From CAIZGX01 sp039805165 (GTDB taxonomy: Bacteria > Bacteroidota > Bacteroidia > Flavobacteriales_D > Sanyastnellaceae): 25,979 nucleotides of DNA. Of this stretch, positions 7,285-15,123 are shown one piece after another (position 1 is the first letter of the stretch; each line of letters opens with the position of its first letter). Both the position numbers and the translations under genes were made by a program. A model generated the notes under the pieces. It was not told where the DNA came from and searched no databases. It worked only from the letters and a program-made list of their open reading frames with translations. The stretch is from the NCBI GenBank assembly GCA_039805165.1, contig JBDLUS010000110.1, positions 1 through 25,979 of the forward strand. The letters are read 5' to 3'.

Positions 7285-7881
7285 ATGTTACCCTTCCACA
7301 CAGATAGCAATGAAGCGGGCTTAGATGAAGCCGGAAGAGGCTGCTTAGCGGGCCCAGTTGTTGCGGCTGCTGTTATTCTTCCTGAAGGATTTTCGCATCC
7401 TTGGCTCAACGATTCGAAGCAAATGAGTAAAAAGCATCGCGATGAATTGCGCGTGATTATTGAACAAGAGGCCCTTGCTTGGAACGTGCAGTTTGTCTCT
7501 CCGCAAGAAATAGATCAACTGAATATTCTTCGTGCATCAATTACCGCAATGCAACGCGCAACTCTGAATTTGAATGTTAAACCTTCTCATCTTTTGGTAG
7601 ATGGAAATCGATTTTATGCATTGGATGCATATTCGCATACCTGCATGATTAAAGGCGATGCGCGATTCATGAACATTGCTGCTGCCTCTGTTTTAGCAAA
7701 GACCCATCGCGATGAATTTATGTTGAAACTGCACGCTGAATTTCCTCATTATGCTTGGGATCGAAATATGGGATACCCAACAAAGGCACATCGCGCAGCG
7801 ATTTCAGAATTCGGCGCGTGTGAGCACCACCGCATGACCTTCGCTCTTTTGCCCAGGCAGTTGCAAATAGAAGCGCTTTGA
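7285..7881 (+). CDS. rnhB: Ribonuclease HII
   Basis: Starting at ATG 7285 the protein has 198 residues, the same length as Escherichia coli RNase HII. The active-site acids are in place: D14 and E15 in AGLDEAGRGCLAGPV, D106 in LLVDGN and D125 in IKGDARF; IAAASVLAKTHRDEFM follows as in the family. It degrades the RNA strand of RNA-DNA hybrids and nicks at single ribonucleotides misincorporated in DNA. The frame stays open upstream to a TTG at 7249, but that lies inside the tonB terminator hairpin and upstream of the -7 box, and would add 12 unconserved residues, so I prefer the ATG. lptB follows after 16 bases but has its own promoter-like box. Confidence 0.93.
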   Translation: MLPFHTDSNEAGLDEAGRGCLAGPVVAAAVILPEGFSHPWLNDSKQMSKKHRDELRVIIEQEALAWNVQFVSPQEIDQLNILRASITAMQRATLNLNVKPSHLLVDGNRFYALDAYSHTCMIKGDARFMNIAAASVLAKTHRDEFMLKLHAEFPHYAWDRNMGYPTKAHRAAISEFGACEHHRMTFALLPRQLQIEAL

Positions 7882-7885
7882 TGCC

Positions 7886-7893
7886 TATTTTCG
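7886..7893 (+). promoter_or_regulatory. Candidate -7 box in front of lptB
   Basis: TATTTTCG matches TAnnTTTG at seven of eight positions and ends four bases before the lptB ATG. A TTG at 7861-7863 lies 22 bases upstream. lptB may therefore have its own promoter even though rnhB ends just five bases before the box. Confidence 0.35.
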
Positions 7894-7897
7894 CACA

Positions 7898-8632
7898 ATG
7901 CAGTTAAGGGCTGAAAACATTCAAAAGATATACGGAAAGCGAACCGTTGTAAAAGACGTTTCGTTTCATGTTGAACAAGGCGAAATCGTGGGATTGCTTG
8001 GTCCGAATGGAGCGGGTAAAACAACAAGTTTCTACATGGTGACCGGTTTAATTCAACCTAACCAGGGAAAGGTTTTGCTTGACGATACCGAGATTACACA
8101 TATGCCCATGTTCAAGCGCGCGAAAATGGGTGTGGGCTATTTACCCCAAGAAGCTTCCATTTTTCGCTCTCTTTCTGTTGAAGACAACATTAAAGCAGTG
8201 CTCGAATTGACGGGTCTTTCGAAGCAAGAGCAGTCTGAGAAGTTAGATGCTTTGTTGGAAGAATTTGGATTGACCGAAAGAAGAAAATACATTGGTCATC
8301 ACCTCAGTGGTGGTGAAAGAAGAAGAACGGAGATTGCTCGTGCACTTGCGACTGATCCGAAATTTATTTTGTTAGACGAACCTTTTGCAGGCGTTGATCC
8401 CATTGCAGTTGAAGACATTCAGCGAATTGTTTGGAAGCTGAAAGAGCGCAACATAGGAATATTAATTACCGATCACAATGTGCAAGAAACGCTGACGATT
8501 ACCGATCGAGCATACCTCTTGTATGATGGAAATATTTTGAAATCGGGAAGTGCCGAGGAATTGGCTTCTGACGAGCAAGTACGTCGTGTTTATTTGGGGC
8601 AAAACTTTGTCTTAAGAGCCAGAAAAGAATAA
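7898..8632 (+). CDS. lptB: Lipopolysaccharide export ABC transporter ATPase LptB
   Basis: 244 residues, a single ABC ATPase domain: Walker A GPNGAGKTT (35-43), Q-loop Q84 in YLPQEASIFR, signature LSGGE (136-140), Walker B FILLDEP with D160 and E161, and the switch histidine H193 in ITDHN. The Q-loop context GYLPQEASIFRSLSVEDNI separates LptB from amino-acid and other ABC ATPases. LptB dimers on the inner face of the membrane power LptFG to extract lipopolysaccharide and push it across the Lpt bridge to the outer membrane. No lptFG, lptC or lptA gene lies nearby, so the system is dispersed. It is convergent with the superoxide dismutase gene, with a shared hairpin between them. Confidence 0.95.
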   Translation: MQLRAENIQKIYGKRTVVKDVSFHVEQGEIVGLLGPNGAGKTTSFYMVTGLIQPNQGKVLLDDTEITHMPMFKRAKMGVGYLPQEASIFRSLSVEDNIKAVLELTGLSKQEQSEKLDALLEEFGLTERRKYIGHHLSGGERRRTEIARALATDPKFILLDEPFAGVDPIAVEDIQRIVWKLKERNIGILITDHNVQETLTITDRAYLLYDGNILKSGSAEELASDEQVRRVYLGQNFVLRARKE

Positions 8633-8655
8633 GCCCCCGAGAATCTCGAGGGCTT
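8631..8655. terminator. Hairpin between convergent lptB and superoxide dismutase genes
   Basis: A 12-position stem with a single mismatch (AAGCCC and CGAGA pairing with TCTCG and GGGCTT) begins at the last two bases of the lptB stop codon. It is followed by weak T-rich sequence on the plus strand (CATTATTCT) and a better one on the minus strand (ATTCTTTTC), so it could terminate both genes. Confidence 0.7.
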
Positions 8656-8675
8656 CATTATTCTAGAAGGAAGAA

Positions 8676-9275
8676 TTACTTCCCGCTGTTGTAGCGAGCT
8701 TCAACTACTTCCCAATTAATTACATTGAAAAAAGCTTGAATGTAATCAGGACGTCTGTTCTGATAGTTCAGGTAGTACGCGTGTTCCCAAACGTCTAAAC
8801 CTAAAATTGGAAATCCAGAGCAACCAACTCCTGGCATCAATGGATTGTCCTGATTTGGTGTTGAGCATACTTCAAGTTTTCCGTCTTTCACACACAACCA
8901 AGCCCAACCCGAACCGAAGCGAGTCATTGCAGCTTTCACGAACAAGTCTTTGAATGCGTCGAATGATCCGAAAGCCTCGTTAATTGCTGCTTCCATAGTT
9001 GGAGTAACTTTTCCTCCGTTTGGAGAAAGTAATTCCCAAAATAAGTTGTGATTGTAGAATCCACCGCCGTTGTTTCTAACTGCAGCATTATCGAAACCTT
9101 TCACCATAACTTCTTCGATAGAAAGATTTTCTAAATCGGTTCCAGCAATAGCGTTGTTTAGGTTTGTGGTGTATGCAGCGTGATGCTTACTGTGATGAAT
9201 TTCCATGGTACGCGCATCGATGTGTGGCTCAAGTGCGTCGTATGCGTACGGTAAATTTGGTAGTTCGAATGACAT
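8676..9275 (-). CDS. sodB: Superoxide dismutase, Fe/Mn family
   Basis: 199 residues of the Fe/Mn superoxide dismutase family. The four metal ligands are H27 (IHHSKHHAAY), H76 (FYNHNLFWELL), D161 and H165 (DVWEHAYYLNY). It converts superoxide to oxygen and hydrogen peroxide in the cytoplasm; there is no signal peptide. The second-sphere glutamine appears to come from the C-terminal half (Q142 in NQDNPL) while the N-terminal position holds glycine (GGGFYNH), a pattern more typical of manganese than strict iron enzymes, so Mn or cambialistic use is possible and sodA could be an equally fair symbol. It is transcribed alone, divergent from mreB and convergent with lptB. Confidence 0.95.
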   Translation of the reverse strand: MSFELPNLPYAYDALEPHIDARTMEIHHSKHHAAYTTNLNNAIAGTDLENLSIEEVMVKGFDNAAVRNNGGGFYNHNLFWELLSPNGGKVTPTMEAAINEAFGSFDAFKDLFVKAAMTRFGSGWAWLCVKDGKLEVCSTPNQDNPLMPGVGCSGFPILGLDVWEHAYYLNYQNRRPDYIQAFFNVINWEVVEARYNSGK

Positions 9276-9288
9276 AGTTATTTTTTTG

Positions 9289-9317
9289 CGAAATTAACCC
9301 AAAACAAACGCCACAAA
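9289..9317 (-). promoter_or_regulatory. Candidate superoxide dismutase promoter
   Basis: On the minus strand TTTG (9317-9314) and TAATTTCG (9296-9289) are separated by 17 bases, close to the Bacteroidota TTTG-N17-23-TAnnTTTG consensus, one mismatch in the -7 box. The start codon follows 13 bases later. Confidence 0.45.
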
Positions 9318-9356
9318 AAAATTCTTCGCAATTCGTTAGAAAGCTTGTTGCGCGCT

Positions 9357-9364
9357 TATCTTTG
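9357..9364 (+). promoter_or_regulatory. Candidate -7 box of the mre operon promoter
   Basis: TATCTTTG is a perfect match to TAnnTTTG, 48 bases upstream of mreB. The -33 region is poor. An AGAAGGAAAAG purine stretch just before the mreB ATG is one of the few Shine-Dalgarno-like sites in the window. Confidence 0.45.
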
Positions 9365-9412
9365 TAGCTTATCGAAGCGTTTTCAATTAACCGATTTTAA
9401 AGAAGGAAAAGC

Positions 9413-10438
9413 ATGGGACTTTTTAGTTTCCTAACACAAGAAATTGCCATTGACTTAGGTACGGCAAACACAATCATTATCATGAACGATAAGGTTGTTG
9501 TAGATGAACCATCAATCATTGCTCGCGACCGAGTTTCAGGTAGAACTGTTGCCGTTGGACGCTTAGCGCAACAGATGCACGGTAAAACTCACGAGAACAT
9601 AAAAACAATTCGTCCGTTGAAAGACGGTGTAATTGCCGATTTCCATGCTGCTGAGGATATGATCAAGGGGTTAATCAAAATGATTAACAAGGGCGGGAAA
9701 ATGTTTCAGCCTTCATTGAGAATGGTAATTTGTATTCCATCTGGTATTACTGAAGTTGAAAAGCGTGCGGTAAAAGATTCTGCTGAGCATGCAGGTGCAA
9801 AAGAAGTTTATTTGATTCACGAGCCAATGGCTGCGGCAATTGGTATTGGTGTAGACGTTGAAGAACCAATGGGTAATATGATTATCGATATCGGAGGTGG
9901 TACTTCTGAAATTGCGGTAATCGCATTGGGTGGAATTGTAACAGACAAAAACATTCGTGTAGCCGGAGATGAGCTTACTCAAGACATCGAAGATTACATG
10001 CGCCGTCATCACAACATTTTAATTGGAGAGCGTACCGCTGAACAAATTAAAATTGAAGTAGGTGCTGCAATTGACGACTTAGAGGTTCCGCCAGCGGACT
10101 ACAGTGTTCGCGGTCGCGACTTGGTTACCGGTGTTCCGAAAGAGATCATGGTTTCTTACAAAGAGATTGCTCACGCATTGAACAAATCAATTTCAAAAAT
10201 TGAAGAGGCAATCATGAGTTGTTTAGAAAACACGCCTCCTGAATTATCAGCAGATATTTTCAAAACAGGTATTTACCTTGCGGGTGGTGGTGCATTGCTT
10301 CGCGGATTGGATGTTCGTATCAATCGTAAAACGAAACTACCTGTTCACGTAGCAGACGATCCGTTGCGCGCAGTAGCAAGAGGTACAGGAATTGCGTTGA
10401 AGAACATCAACCGCTTCCAATTCTTAATGCGCGAGTAA
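9413..10438 (+). CDS. mreB: Rod-shape-determining actin homologue MreB
   Basis: 341 residues, normal MreB length. Actin-fold nucleotide-binding motifs are visible: phosphate 1 DLGTANT (14-20), the IIDIGGGTSEIAV phosphate 2 segment and the adenosine-binding GIYLAGGGALLRGLD near the C-terminus. An N-terminal GLFSFLTQE can serve as the membrane-binding amphipathic segment. MreB polymerises under the inner membrane and directs the elongation machinery along the cell circumference. It is first in the mreB-mreC-mreD-mrdA-rodA operon, so the organism most probably makes rod-shaped cells or at least has lateral wall synthesis. Confidence 0.97.
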   Translation: MGLFSFLTQEIAIDLGTANTIIIMNDKVVVDEPSIIARDRVSGRTVAVGRLAQQMHGKTHENIKTIRPLKDGVIADFHAAEDMIKGLIKMINKGGKMFQPSLRMVICIPSGITEVEKRAVKDSAEHAGAKEVYLIHEPMAAAIGIGVDVEEPMGNMIIDIGGGTSEIAVIALGGIVTDKNIRVAGDELTQDIEDYMRRHHNILIGERTAEQIKIEVGAAIDDLEVPPADYSVRGRDLVTGVPKEIMVSYKEIAHALNKSISKIEEAIMSCLENTPPELSADIFKTGIYLAGGGALLRGLDVRINRKTKLPVHVADDPLRAVARGTGIALKNINRFQFLMRE

Positions 10439-10458
10439 TTCGTTAACACGAAAGCAGA

Positions 10459-11298
10459 ATGGGTAATCTTTTGGCATTATTGCAACGATTTCACGTGCTT
10501 TTGTTGTTCCTAGTGCTTCAAGTTTTTTCACTAATTGTTTTGTTTTCCGAAAACAATTTTCATCGCAAAGAATTTATTCGTCACAGTTCTGATTTTGCTG
10601 GATACATTTATGAAAAGCGCGACGAGTTCACAAGTTATTTAAGACTTGCTGAAATCAACGATCAGCTAGCAATTGAAAATGCAGCATTGCGCAGTCTTCT
10701 TCCAGAAAATTATATTAGCTCTGATACCGCAACGTTTAAAGCCCAAGGCGTGCGTCAGCAGTACACATATACGCCTGCTAAAGTAGTAAACGCCACCGTT
10801 AGTCGCAAACGAAATTACCTTACCTTGAATAAAGGATATGCTGAAGGCATTGGTATTGAAATGGGTGTTATTGCGAATGGAAGTATTGTCGGAATCGTGA
10901 GCAGTGTGAGCAAGAATTATTCGATAGTTATGCCTGTTCTTCACACGAAATTCCAGGGGTCGGTGAAGATGAAGGGAACTGGGGAATTTGGAATTTTAGA
11001 GTGGCCGGGTGGAGATCCATTGTTTGCATTCGTGAAGGAAATTCCGAAACACGTGTACATCAATGTTGGCGACACGGTTATAACGACAGGATTTTCAAGT
11101 CACTTCCCAGAGGGAATGCTAATAGGAAGTGTGGAGGCATTGGAAGACAAACCGGAAGAAAACTTCCATCGAATAAAAGTGAAATTGGCAACCGACTACA
11201 GAAAAGTAGCCTGGGTTCAAGTGGTGAAGAATCTTCAGAAAATGGAGATTGATTCTCTTCAACAACAACAAATCATAGCAGACGGAGGAGAGGAATGA
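10459..11298 (+). CDS. mreC: Rod-shape-determining protein MreC
   Basis: 279 residues with one N-terminal membrane anchor (about 12-31), a helical, probably coiled-coil stretch (about 40-80, with repeated Leu and charged residues) and the two-lobed beta domain of MreC: NYLTLNKGYAEGIGIEMGV, GIVGIVSSVSKNYSIVMPVL and the second lobe from about 175. MreC is periplasmic and is thought to activate PBP2 in the elongasome. It starts 20 bases after mreB and overlaps mreD by four bases (ATGA). The last 15 or so residues are Gln-rich and probably disordered. Confidence 0.95.
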   Translation: MGNLLALLQRFHVLLLFLVLQVFSLIVLFSENNFHRKEFIRHSSDFAGYIYEKRDEFTSYLRLAEINDQLAIENAALRSLLPENYISSDTATFKAQGVRQQYTYTPAKVVNATVSRKRNYLTLNKGYAEGIGIEMGVIANGSIVGIVSSVSKNYSIVMPVLHTKFQGSVKMKGTGEFGILEWPGGDPLFAFVKEIPKHVYINVGDTVITTGFSSHFPEGMLIGSVEALEDKPEENFHRIKVKLATDYRKVAWVQVVKNLQKMEIDSLQQQQIIADGGEE

Positions 11299-11801
11299 TG
11301 AACTATTTGCGCATATTTCTATTCGTGCTTTTGCAAGCCTTGGTGGTGAGCAGAATTCAGTTGTTCGATGGGTTGGTTCTTCCATTTATTTACATTTTCA
11401 GTTTGCTCATGTTTCCGTTCGACACGCCGAGATGGGCGATGTTGTTGATTGGATTTTTCACTGGAATACTTATGGACTTGTTCACGGGCCCTCCAGGTCT
11501 GCACACTTCGGCATGTTTACTTCTTGCATTCTTGCAACCATTGGTGCAAAACATGTTGGCTCCACGCGAAGGTTACGACTCGAATTTGAAGCCTACCATT
11601 CACAAGATGGGCTTGGCTTGGTATACTACATACGCCGGTATTCTGACGTTTGCTCATCATACATGGTTAATCTTCTTCGAATTTTTACGCTGGGATAAAT
11701 TCTTCTTCCAGTTGTTTCATATTTTGTTAAGTTCTATTGCAACTTTATTGCTGATGATTTTGGCGCAACTCTTAATTTCGCCAAATAAGAAAAGCAGCTA
11801 A
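11295..11801 (+). CDS. mreD: Rod-shape-determining membrane protein MreD
   Basis: 168 residues, very hydrophobic, with about five membrane spans (roughly 3-20, 24-43, 46-68, 102-125 and 135-162). GFFTGILMDLFTGPPGLHTSA is a typical MreD stretch. The sequence is poorly conserved in general, but size, topology and place between mreC and the PBP2 gene make the call secure. Its start overlaps the mreC stop codon in ATGATGA, which contains two in-frame ATG codons. Confidence 0.9.
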   Translation: MMNYLRIFLFVLLQALVVSRIQLFDGLVLPFIYIFSLLMFPFDTPRWAMLLIGFFTGILMDLFTGPPGLHTSACLLLAFLQPLVQNMLAPREGYDSNLKPTIHKMGLAWYTTYAGILTFAHHTWLIFFEFLRWDKFFFQLFHILLSSIATLLLMILAQLLISPNKKSS

Positions 11802-11806
11802 TTACC

Positions 11807-13615
11807 TTGAACAACGACAACCGCCGGTACACTTTCTTGTTTATTGTTGGAACCATCTGTGTGATATACATAGTGCGTCTCTTTGCGTTGCAAGTTGCTA
11901 CGAGCGAATGGAAAAATAAAGGCTCACGTCTCACAGAGCGTGAGGTGGTTGTTTACCCGTCGCGTGGAAACATCTTCGATCGTAACGGAAAAGTTTTGGT
12001 AACGAATCAGACCGTTTACGATTTAATGGTTTTACCGAAAGATCTTAAGCCCTTCGACACCTTGGATTTTTGTAAGTTGGTGAATTTACCATACGACGAG
12101 CTAAAAGAAATCCTAAAAAAGTCTGTTACATATCCGAACGTTAAGTACAAACCTTCTCCGGTTATCAAGCAAATGCTTCCTGAAGAATATGCGATTTTTG
12201 CAGAGCGATTGTATAAGTTTCCTGGTTTTTTTGTTCAAGCGAGAACCTTACGAACCTATCCTGAAAACTTAGGTGCGCTTGTGCTTGGTGATGTTGGTGA
12301 AGTGAATGGAGACATTTTGAAATCACACCCTGATTATCGCAAAGGTGACTACATTGGATTAAATGGAATTGAAAAATCATACGAGAAAGAGTTGCGCGGA
12401 AAGCGCGGAATAAAGTATGTCTATCGCGATAACCTGGGTGTAGAGCACAGTGTAGCGAACGGCCAGTTGGACAGTGCAGCGCAAGAAGGAGTGGATTTGT
12501 ATGCCACCATTGACGCAGAGTTACAGAAGTACGGAGAAAAACTAATGCAGAACAAACGTGGATGTATTGTCGCGATTGAACCTTCGACTGGAGAAATTTT
12601 AGCCTTGGTTTCTGCGCCCACCTTCGACCCGAATCTATTGGTGGGTAGAGCGCGCGGACAAAACTTTGCGGCGTTAGCGAAGGACCCTTTGAAACCGCTC
12701 TTTAATCGCGCTACTCAAGCGCAGTACAGACCGGGATCTATTTTCAAGTTGGCTCAATCCTTAACGGCTTTGCAGTTGGGTTCAATTACCAAAGACACGC
12801 GTATTGCATGTAACAGAAGTCTAATCGGTTGTCACGGGGCGCACAGCATGGACGATTTGGAGATGGCAATTGTTCATTCATGCAATCCTTATTTCAGAGG
12901 AGTTTTGCAACGTGTGGTGGAAGCGAATAGAGATCCGAACAATCGCGCAAAAGACGCTGCTTTAGGGCTTTCAATTTGGAATGAACAAATCAGAAAATTG
13001 GGATTCGGTTCGAATTTAGGCAGCGACCTACCGAATATGAAAAAGGGTAATGTTCCTGGGACAGAATATTACAACAAGAAATACGGAGTAAACGCATGGA
13101 ATTTTTCAACCATATATTCCATAGCTATTGGTGAAGGTGAGTTGTTGATTAATCCAGTTCAGATGTGTAACCTAGCGTGTATCATTGCTAACCGCGGGTT
13201 CTATGTTCCGCCGCATACGGTGAAGCAAATCGGAAGAGGTGGTTCAGCACGCACTGAATATGTTACTCGTGTTGATGTAGGCGTTAAACCAGAGTACTTC
13301 GAAACAGTGGTTAACGCTATGGAGAAAGTTGTTGGTCCTGGCGGAACAGCAAACAGCATTAAACTTTCAGATATTGTCATTTGCGGTAAGACCGGTACGG
13401 TTCAGAACGAACCGCGCGAAGACCACAGTGTGTTCGTTTGTTTCGCACCTAAAGAAAATCCAAAAATCGCTTTGGCAGTTTATGTCGAATATGCAGGTTT
13501 CGGTGGAACGTGGGCTGCTCCTATTTCAAGTTTAATGATTGAAAAATATTTGAAAGGGGGAACAACAAATACGGGAAGAGAGGAACTAATCATGAATGCC
13601 AAAATTTTGAATTAA
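11807..13615 (+). CDS. mrdA: Penicillin-binding protein 2, elongasome transpeptidase
   Basis: 602 residues. One membrane span (about 8-29), the PBP dimerisation region with YPSRGNIFDRNGKVLVTN (50-67), and a C-terminal transpeptidase domain with S311-x-x-K314 (PGSIFKLAQS), S358-C-N (HSCNPYF) and K528-T-G (CGKTGTVQN). It crosslinks lateral-wall peptidoglycan in the periplasm with RodA as glycosyltransferase partner. The start codon is TTG: there is no in-frame ATG or GTG between the mreD stop and the membrane anchor, and the first ATG would come only at about residue 74, past the anchor. It begins five bases after mreD, and its TAA shares one base with the rodA ATG. Confidence 0.95.
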   Translation: MNNDNRRYTFLFIVGTICVIYIVRLFALQVATSEWKNKGSRLTEREVVVYPSRGNIFDRNGKVLVTNQTVYDLMVLPKDLKPFDTLDFCKLVNLPYDELKEILKKSVTYPNVKYKPSPVIKQMLPEEYAIFAERLYKFPGFFVQARTLRTYPENLGALVLGDVGEVNGDILKSHPDYRKGDYIGLNGIEKSYEKELRGKRGIKYVYRDNLGVEHSVANGQLDSAAQEGVDLYATIDAELQKYGEKLMQNKRGCIVAIEPSTGEILALVSAPTFDPNLLVGRARGQNFAALAKDPLKPLFNRATQAQYRPGSIFKLAQSLTALQLGSITKDTRIACNRSLIGCHGAHSMDDLEMAIVHSCNPYFRGVLQRVVEANRDPNNRAKDAALGLSIWNEQIRKLGFGSNLGSDLPNMKKGNVPGTEYYNKKYGVNAWNFSTIYSIAIGEGELLINPVQMCNLACIIANRGFYVPPHTVKQIGRGGSARTEYVTRVDVGVKPEYFETVVNAMEKVVGPGGTANSIKLSDIVICGKTGTVQNEPREDHSVFVCFAPKENPKIALAVYVEYAGFGGTWAAPISSLMIEKYLKGGTTNTGREELIMNAKILN

Positions 13616-14937
13616 TGGCAGCGTCAAACAAACAAAATTTACAACTCGATTGGGGCACAATTGCGCTCTACGGAGTGCTTGTATTGTTTGGTTGGCTTAC
13701 GATATACAGCGCGGCATTCAATCCGCTAACACCAAGTCCGTTTACATTTTCTGAAGAGTACGGAAAACAGCTCGTTTGGATTGGTGTGTGTGCGTTTTTA
13801 ATTGTTGTAATCCTGTACCTAGACGCAGAGGTCTTTAACAAGTTGGCAGTATACATCTATCTGTTCTTCGTGCTTTTGCTTATGTTGGTATTGGTTATTG
13901 GGAAGGAAGTAAATGGAGCCAAGGCTTGGTTTGGAATAGGTGATTTCGGTATACAGCCCAGTGAGTTCTCTAAGATTGGTGTCGGATTATTTCTTTCGAA
14001 ATTCATTTCCAGTTCTGGAATACAATTAAAAAACCTTCGCACGCGAATTCAAGCATTTGCTATAATCGGATTGCCGGCGATGCTCATTCTTCTTCAACCC
14101 GATGTGGGTTCGTTGCTTACTTTTCTTGCGTTTATTTTGGTAATGTATCGCGAAGGAATGTCGGGCAATGTTTTGATAGCCGGATTCGCGAGCGTTGTCA
14201 TTGGAACGCTCAGTATTGTTATCGGTGCAGGCCGCACGACTTATCCGTATTTCGGAGAGCAAAGTTCAATTTGGACGTTTCTAATTTCATTGCTTGGATT
14301 AGCTATTCTCGCATTGATTTTCGTTCGAAATTTTATTGTTCCTCGATCAAGGAGAATGCTTTATTCAGTGATAGTTATTTCTTTGGTATTGGCGTCTAGC
14401 CTTGCATTTTCCATTAACTACATTGTAGATAATGTGCTTGAAAAGCACCACAAGGAAAGAATCTATGTGATGCTTTCACTTCCGGTAGAGCGAGAAGATG
14501 CTACCTATAATTCAGAGATGGCGAAGATTACGGTTGGTTCTGGGGGGTTGTTGGGAAGAGGATTTCACCAAGGGCCAATGACACAGAACAATTACGTTCC
14601 CGAGCAATGGACCGATTTTATTTTCAGCGCAGTCGCTGAAGAGTGGGGCTTTGTTGGAAGCGTACTTGTCATTTTATTATTTTTCGCGCTCATCTATAGA
14701 CTTGTTGCGTTGGCAGAACGTCAACGTTCACAGTTTTCTCGGGTATATGGTTATTGCGTTGCAGCAATCATATTCATGCATCTGCTTATTAATATTGGAA
14801 TGGTGCTCGGATTGGCGCCTATCATTGGTATTCCTCTGCCCTTCTTCAGTTACGGTGGATCTTCGCTTATGGCGTTTACCATTCTCTTGTTTATTATGAT
14901 TCGCTTGGACGCAGAGCGATTGAGTATCTTTAGATAA
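13615..14937 (+). CDS. rodA: SEDS-family peptidoglycan glycosyltransferase RodA
   Basis: 440 residues with about ten membrane spans. SEDS motifs are all present: NGAKAWFGIG with W105, QPSEFSKIG (114-122), LLQPDVGSLL (159-168), the periplasmic VPEQWTDFIFSAVAEEWGF with D334 at the position of the essential aspartate, and GLAPIIGIPLPFFSYGGSSL (399-418). RodA polymerises lipid II into glycan strands and works as a pair with PBP2, whose gene overlaps it by one base. FtsW is the related division enzyme, but the pairing with mre genes and PBP2 points to RodA. It is the last gene of the operon; the mini-hairpin array begins two bases after its stop codon. Confidence 0.95.
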   Translation: MAASNKQNLQLDWGTIALYGVLVLFGWLTIYSAAFNPLTPSPFTFSEEYGKQLVWIGVCAFLIVVILYLDAEVFNKLAVYIYLFFVLLLMLVLVIGKEVNGAKAWFGIGDFGIQPSEFSKIGVGLFLSKFISSSGIQLKNLRTRIQAFAIIGLPAMLILLQPDVGSLLTFLAFILVMYREGMSGNVLIAGFASVVIGTLSIVIGAGRTTYPYFGEQSSIWTFLISLLGLAILALIFVRNFIVPRSRRMLYSVIVISLVLASSLAFSINYIVDNVLEKHHKERIYVMLSLPVEREDATYNSEMAKITVGSGGLLGRGFHQGPMTQNNYVPEQWTDFIFSAVAEEWGFVGSVLVILLFFALIYRLVALAERQRSQFSRVYGYCVAAIIFMHLLINIGMVLGLAPIIGIPLPFFSYGGSSLMAFTILLFIMIRLDAERLSIFR

Positions 14938-14938
14938 C

Positions 14939-15017
14939 CGCTTTGCGAATGACGCTTCGCGATGACCACTTCGTGGATGACCGCTTTGCGGATGACGCTT
15001 CGCGATGACCCTACGGG
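14939..15017. repeat. Array of six 3+3+3 mini-hairpins joined by ATGA(C) linkers
   Basis: Six nine-base inverted repeats, each three paired bases, a three-base loop and three paired bases, occur every 13-15 bases: CGC-TTT-GCG (14939), CGC-TTC-GCG (14953), CAC-TTC-GTG (14967), CGC-TTT-GCG (14982), CGC-TTC-GCG (14996) and CCC-TAC-GGG (15009). Linkers are four to six bases and always contain ATGA. The stems vary only in compensated ways (CGC/GCG, CAC/GTG, CCC/GGG). A larger 43-base period is also visible, 14939-14967 matching 14982-15010 at all but one position. The third and fourth stems extend to four pairs. I do not recognise the family. No T-run follows, so it is not a standard terminator. 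Confidence 0.8.
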
Positions 15018-15035
15018 AGAAATGTGTGAGAGTTA

Positions 15036-15051
15036 ACAAACAATCGTTTGT
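15036..15051. repeat. Inverted repeat upstream of the propeller protein gene
   Basis: ACAAAC-AATC-GTTTGT is a perfect six-base inverted repeat with a four-base spacer, about 73 bases before the next start codon. It could be an operator; its right arm also supplies a TTTG. I do not recognise a regulator for it. Confidence 0.35.
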
Positions 15052-15114
15052 AAGGTGCGATTGGGCTAATCCATAACCTGTAACCAAATGGCTACATTAG
15101 CGTAATACGCAATA

Positions 15115-15122
15115 TACTTTCG
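15115..15122 (+). promoter_or_regulatory. Candidate -7 box abutting the propeller gene start
   Basis: TACTTTCG matches TAnnTTTG at seven of eight positions and ends one base before the ATG. No clear -33 box is seen. Confidence 0.3.
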
Positions 15123-15123
15123 C

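Noticed and set aside
14939..15017. Mini-hairpin array as a CRISPR
   Set aside because: Units are only about 14 bases, there are no unique spacers of 30 bases or so, and no cas gene is present.
8676..15017. Recent horizontal transfer of the superoxide dismutase or mre region
   Set aside because: Composition and codon choice look the same as in neighbouring genes, and no mobile element or tRNA flanks it.
14728..15087. 119-residue minus-strand open frame across the rodA end and hairpin array
   Set aside because: It is the complement of rodA plus repeats; its His/Ser/Arg-rich peptide simply translates the mini-hairpin units.
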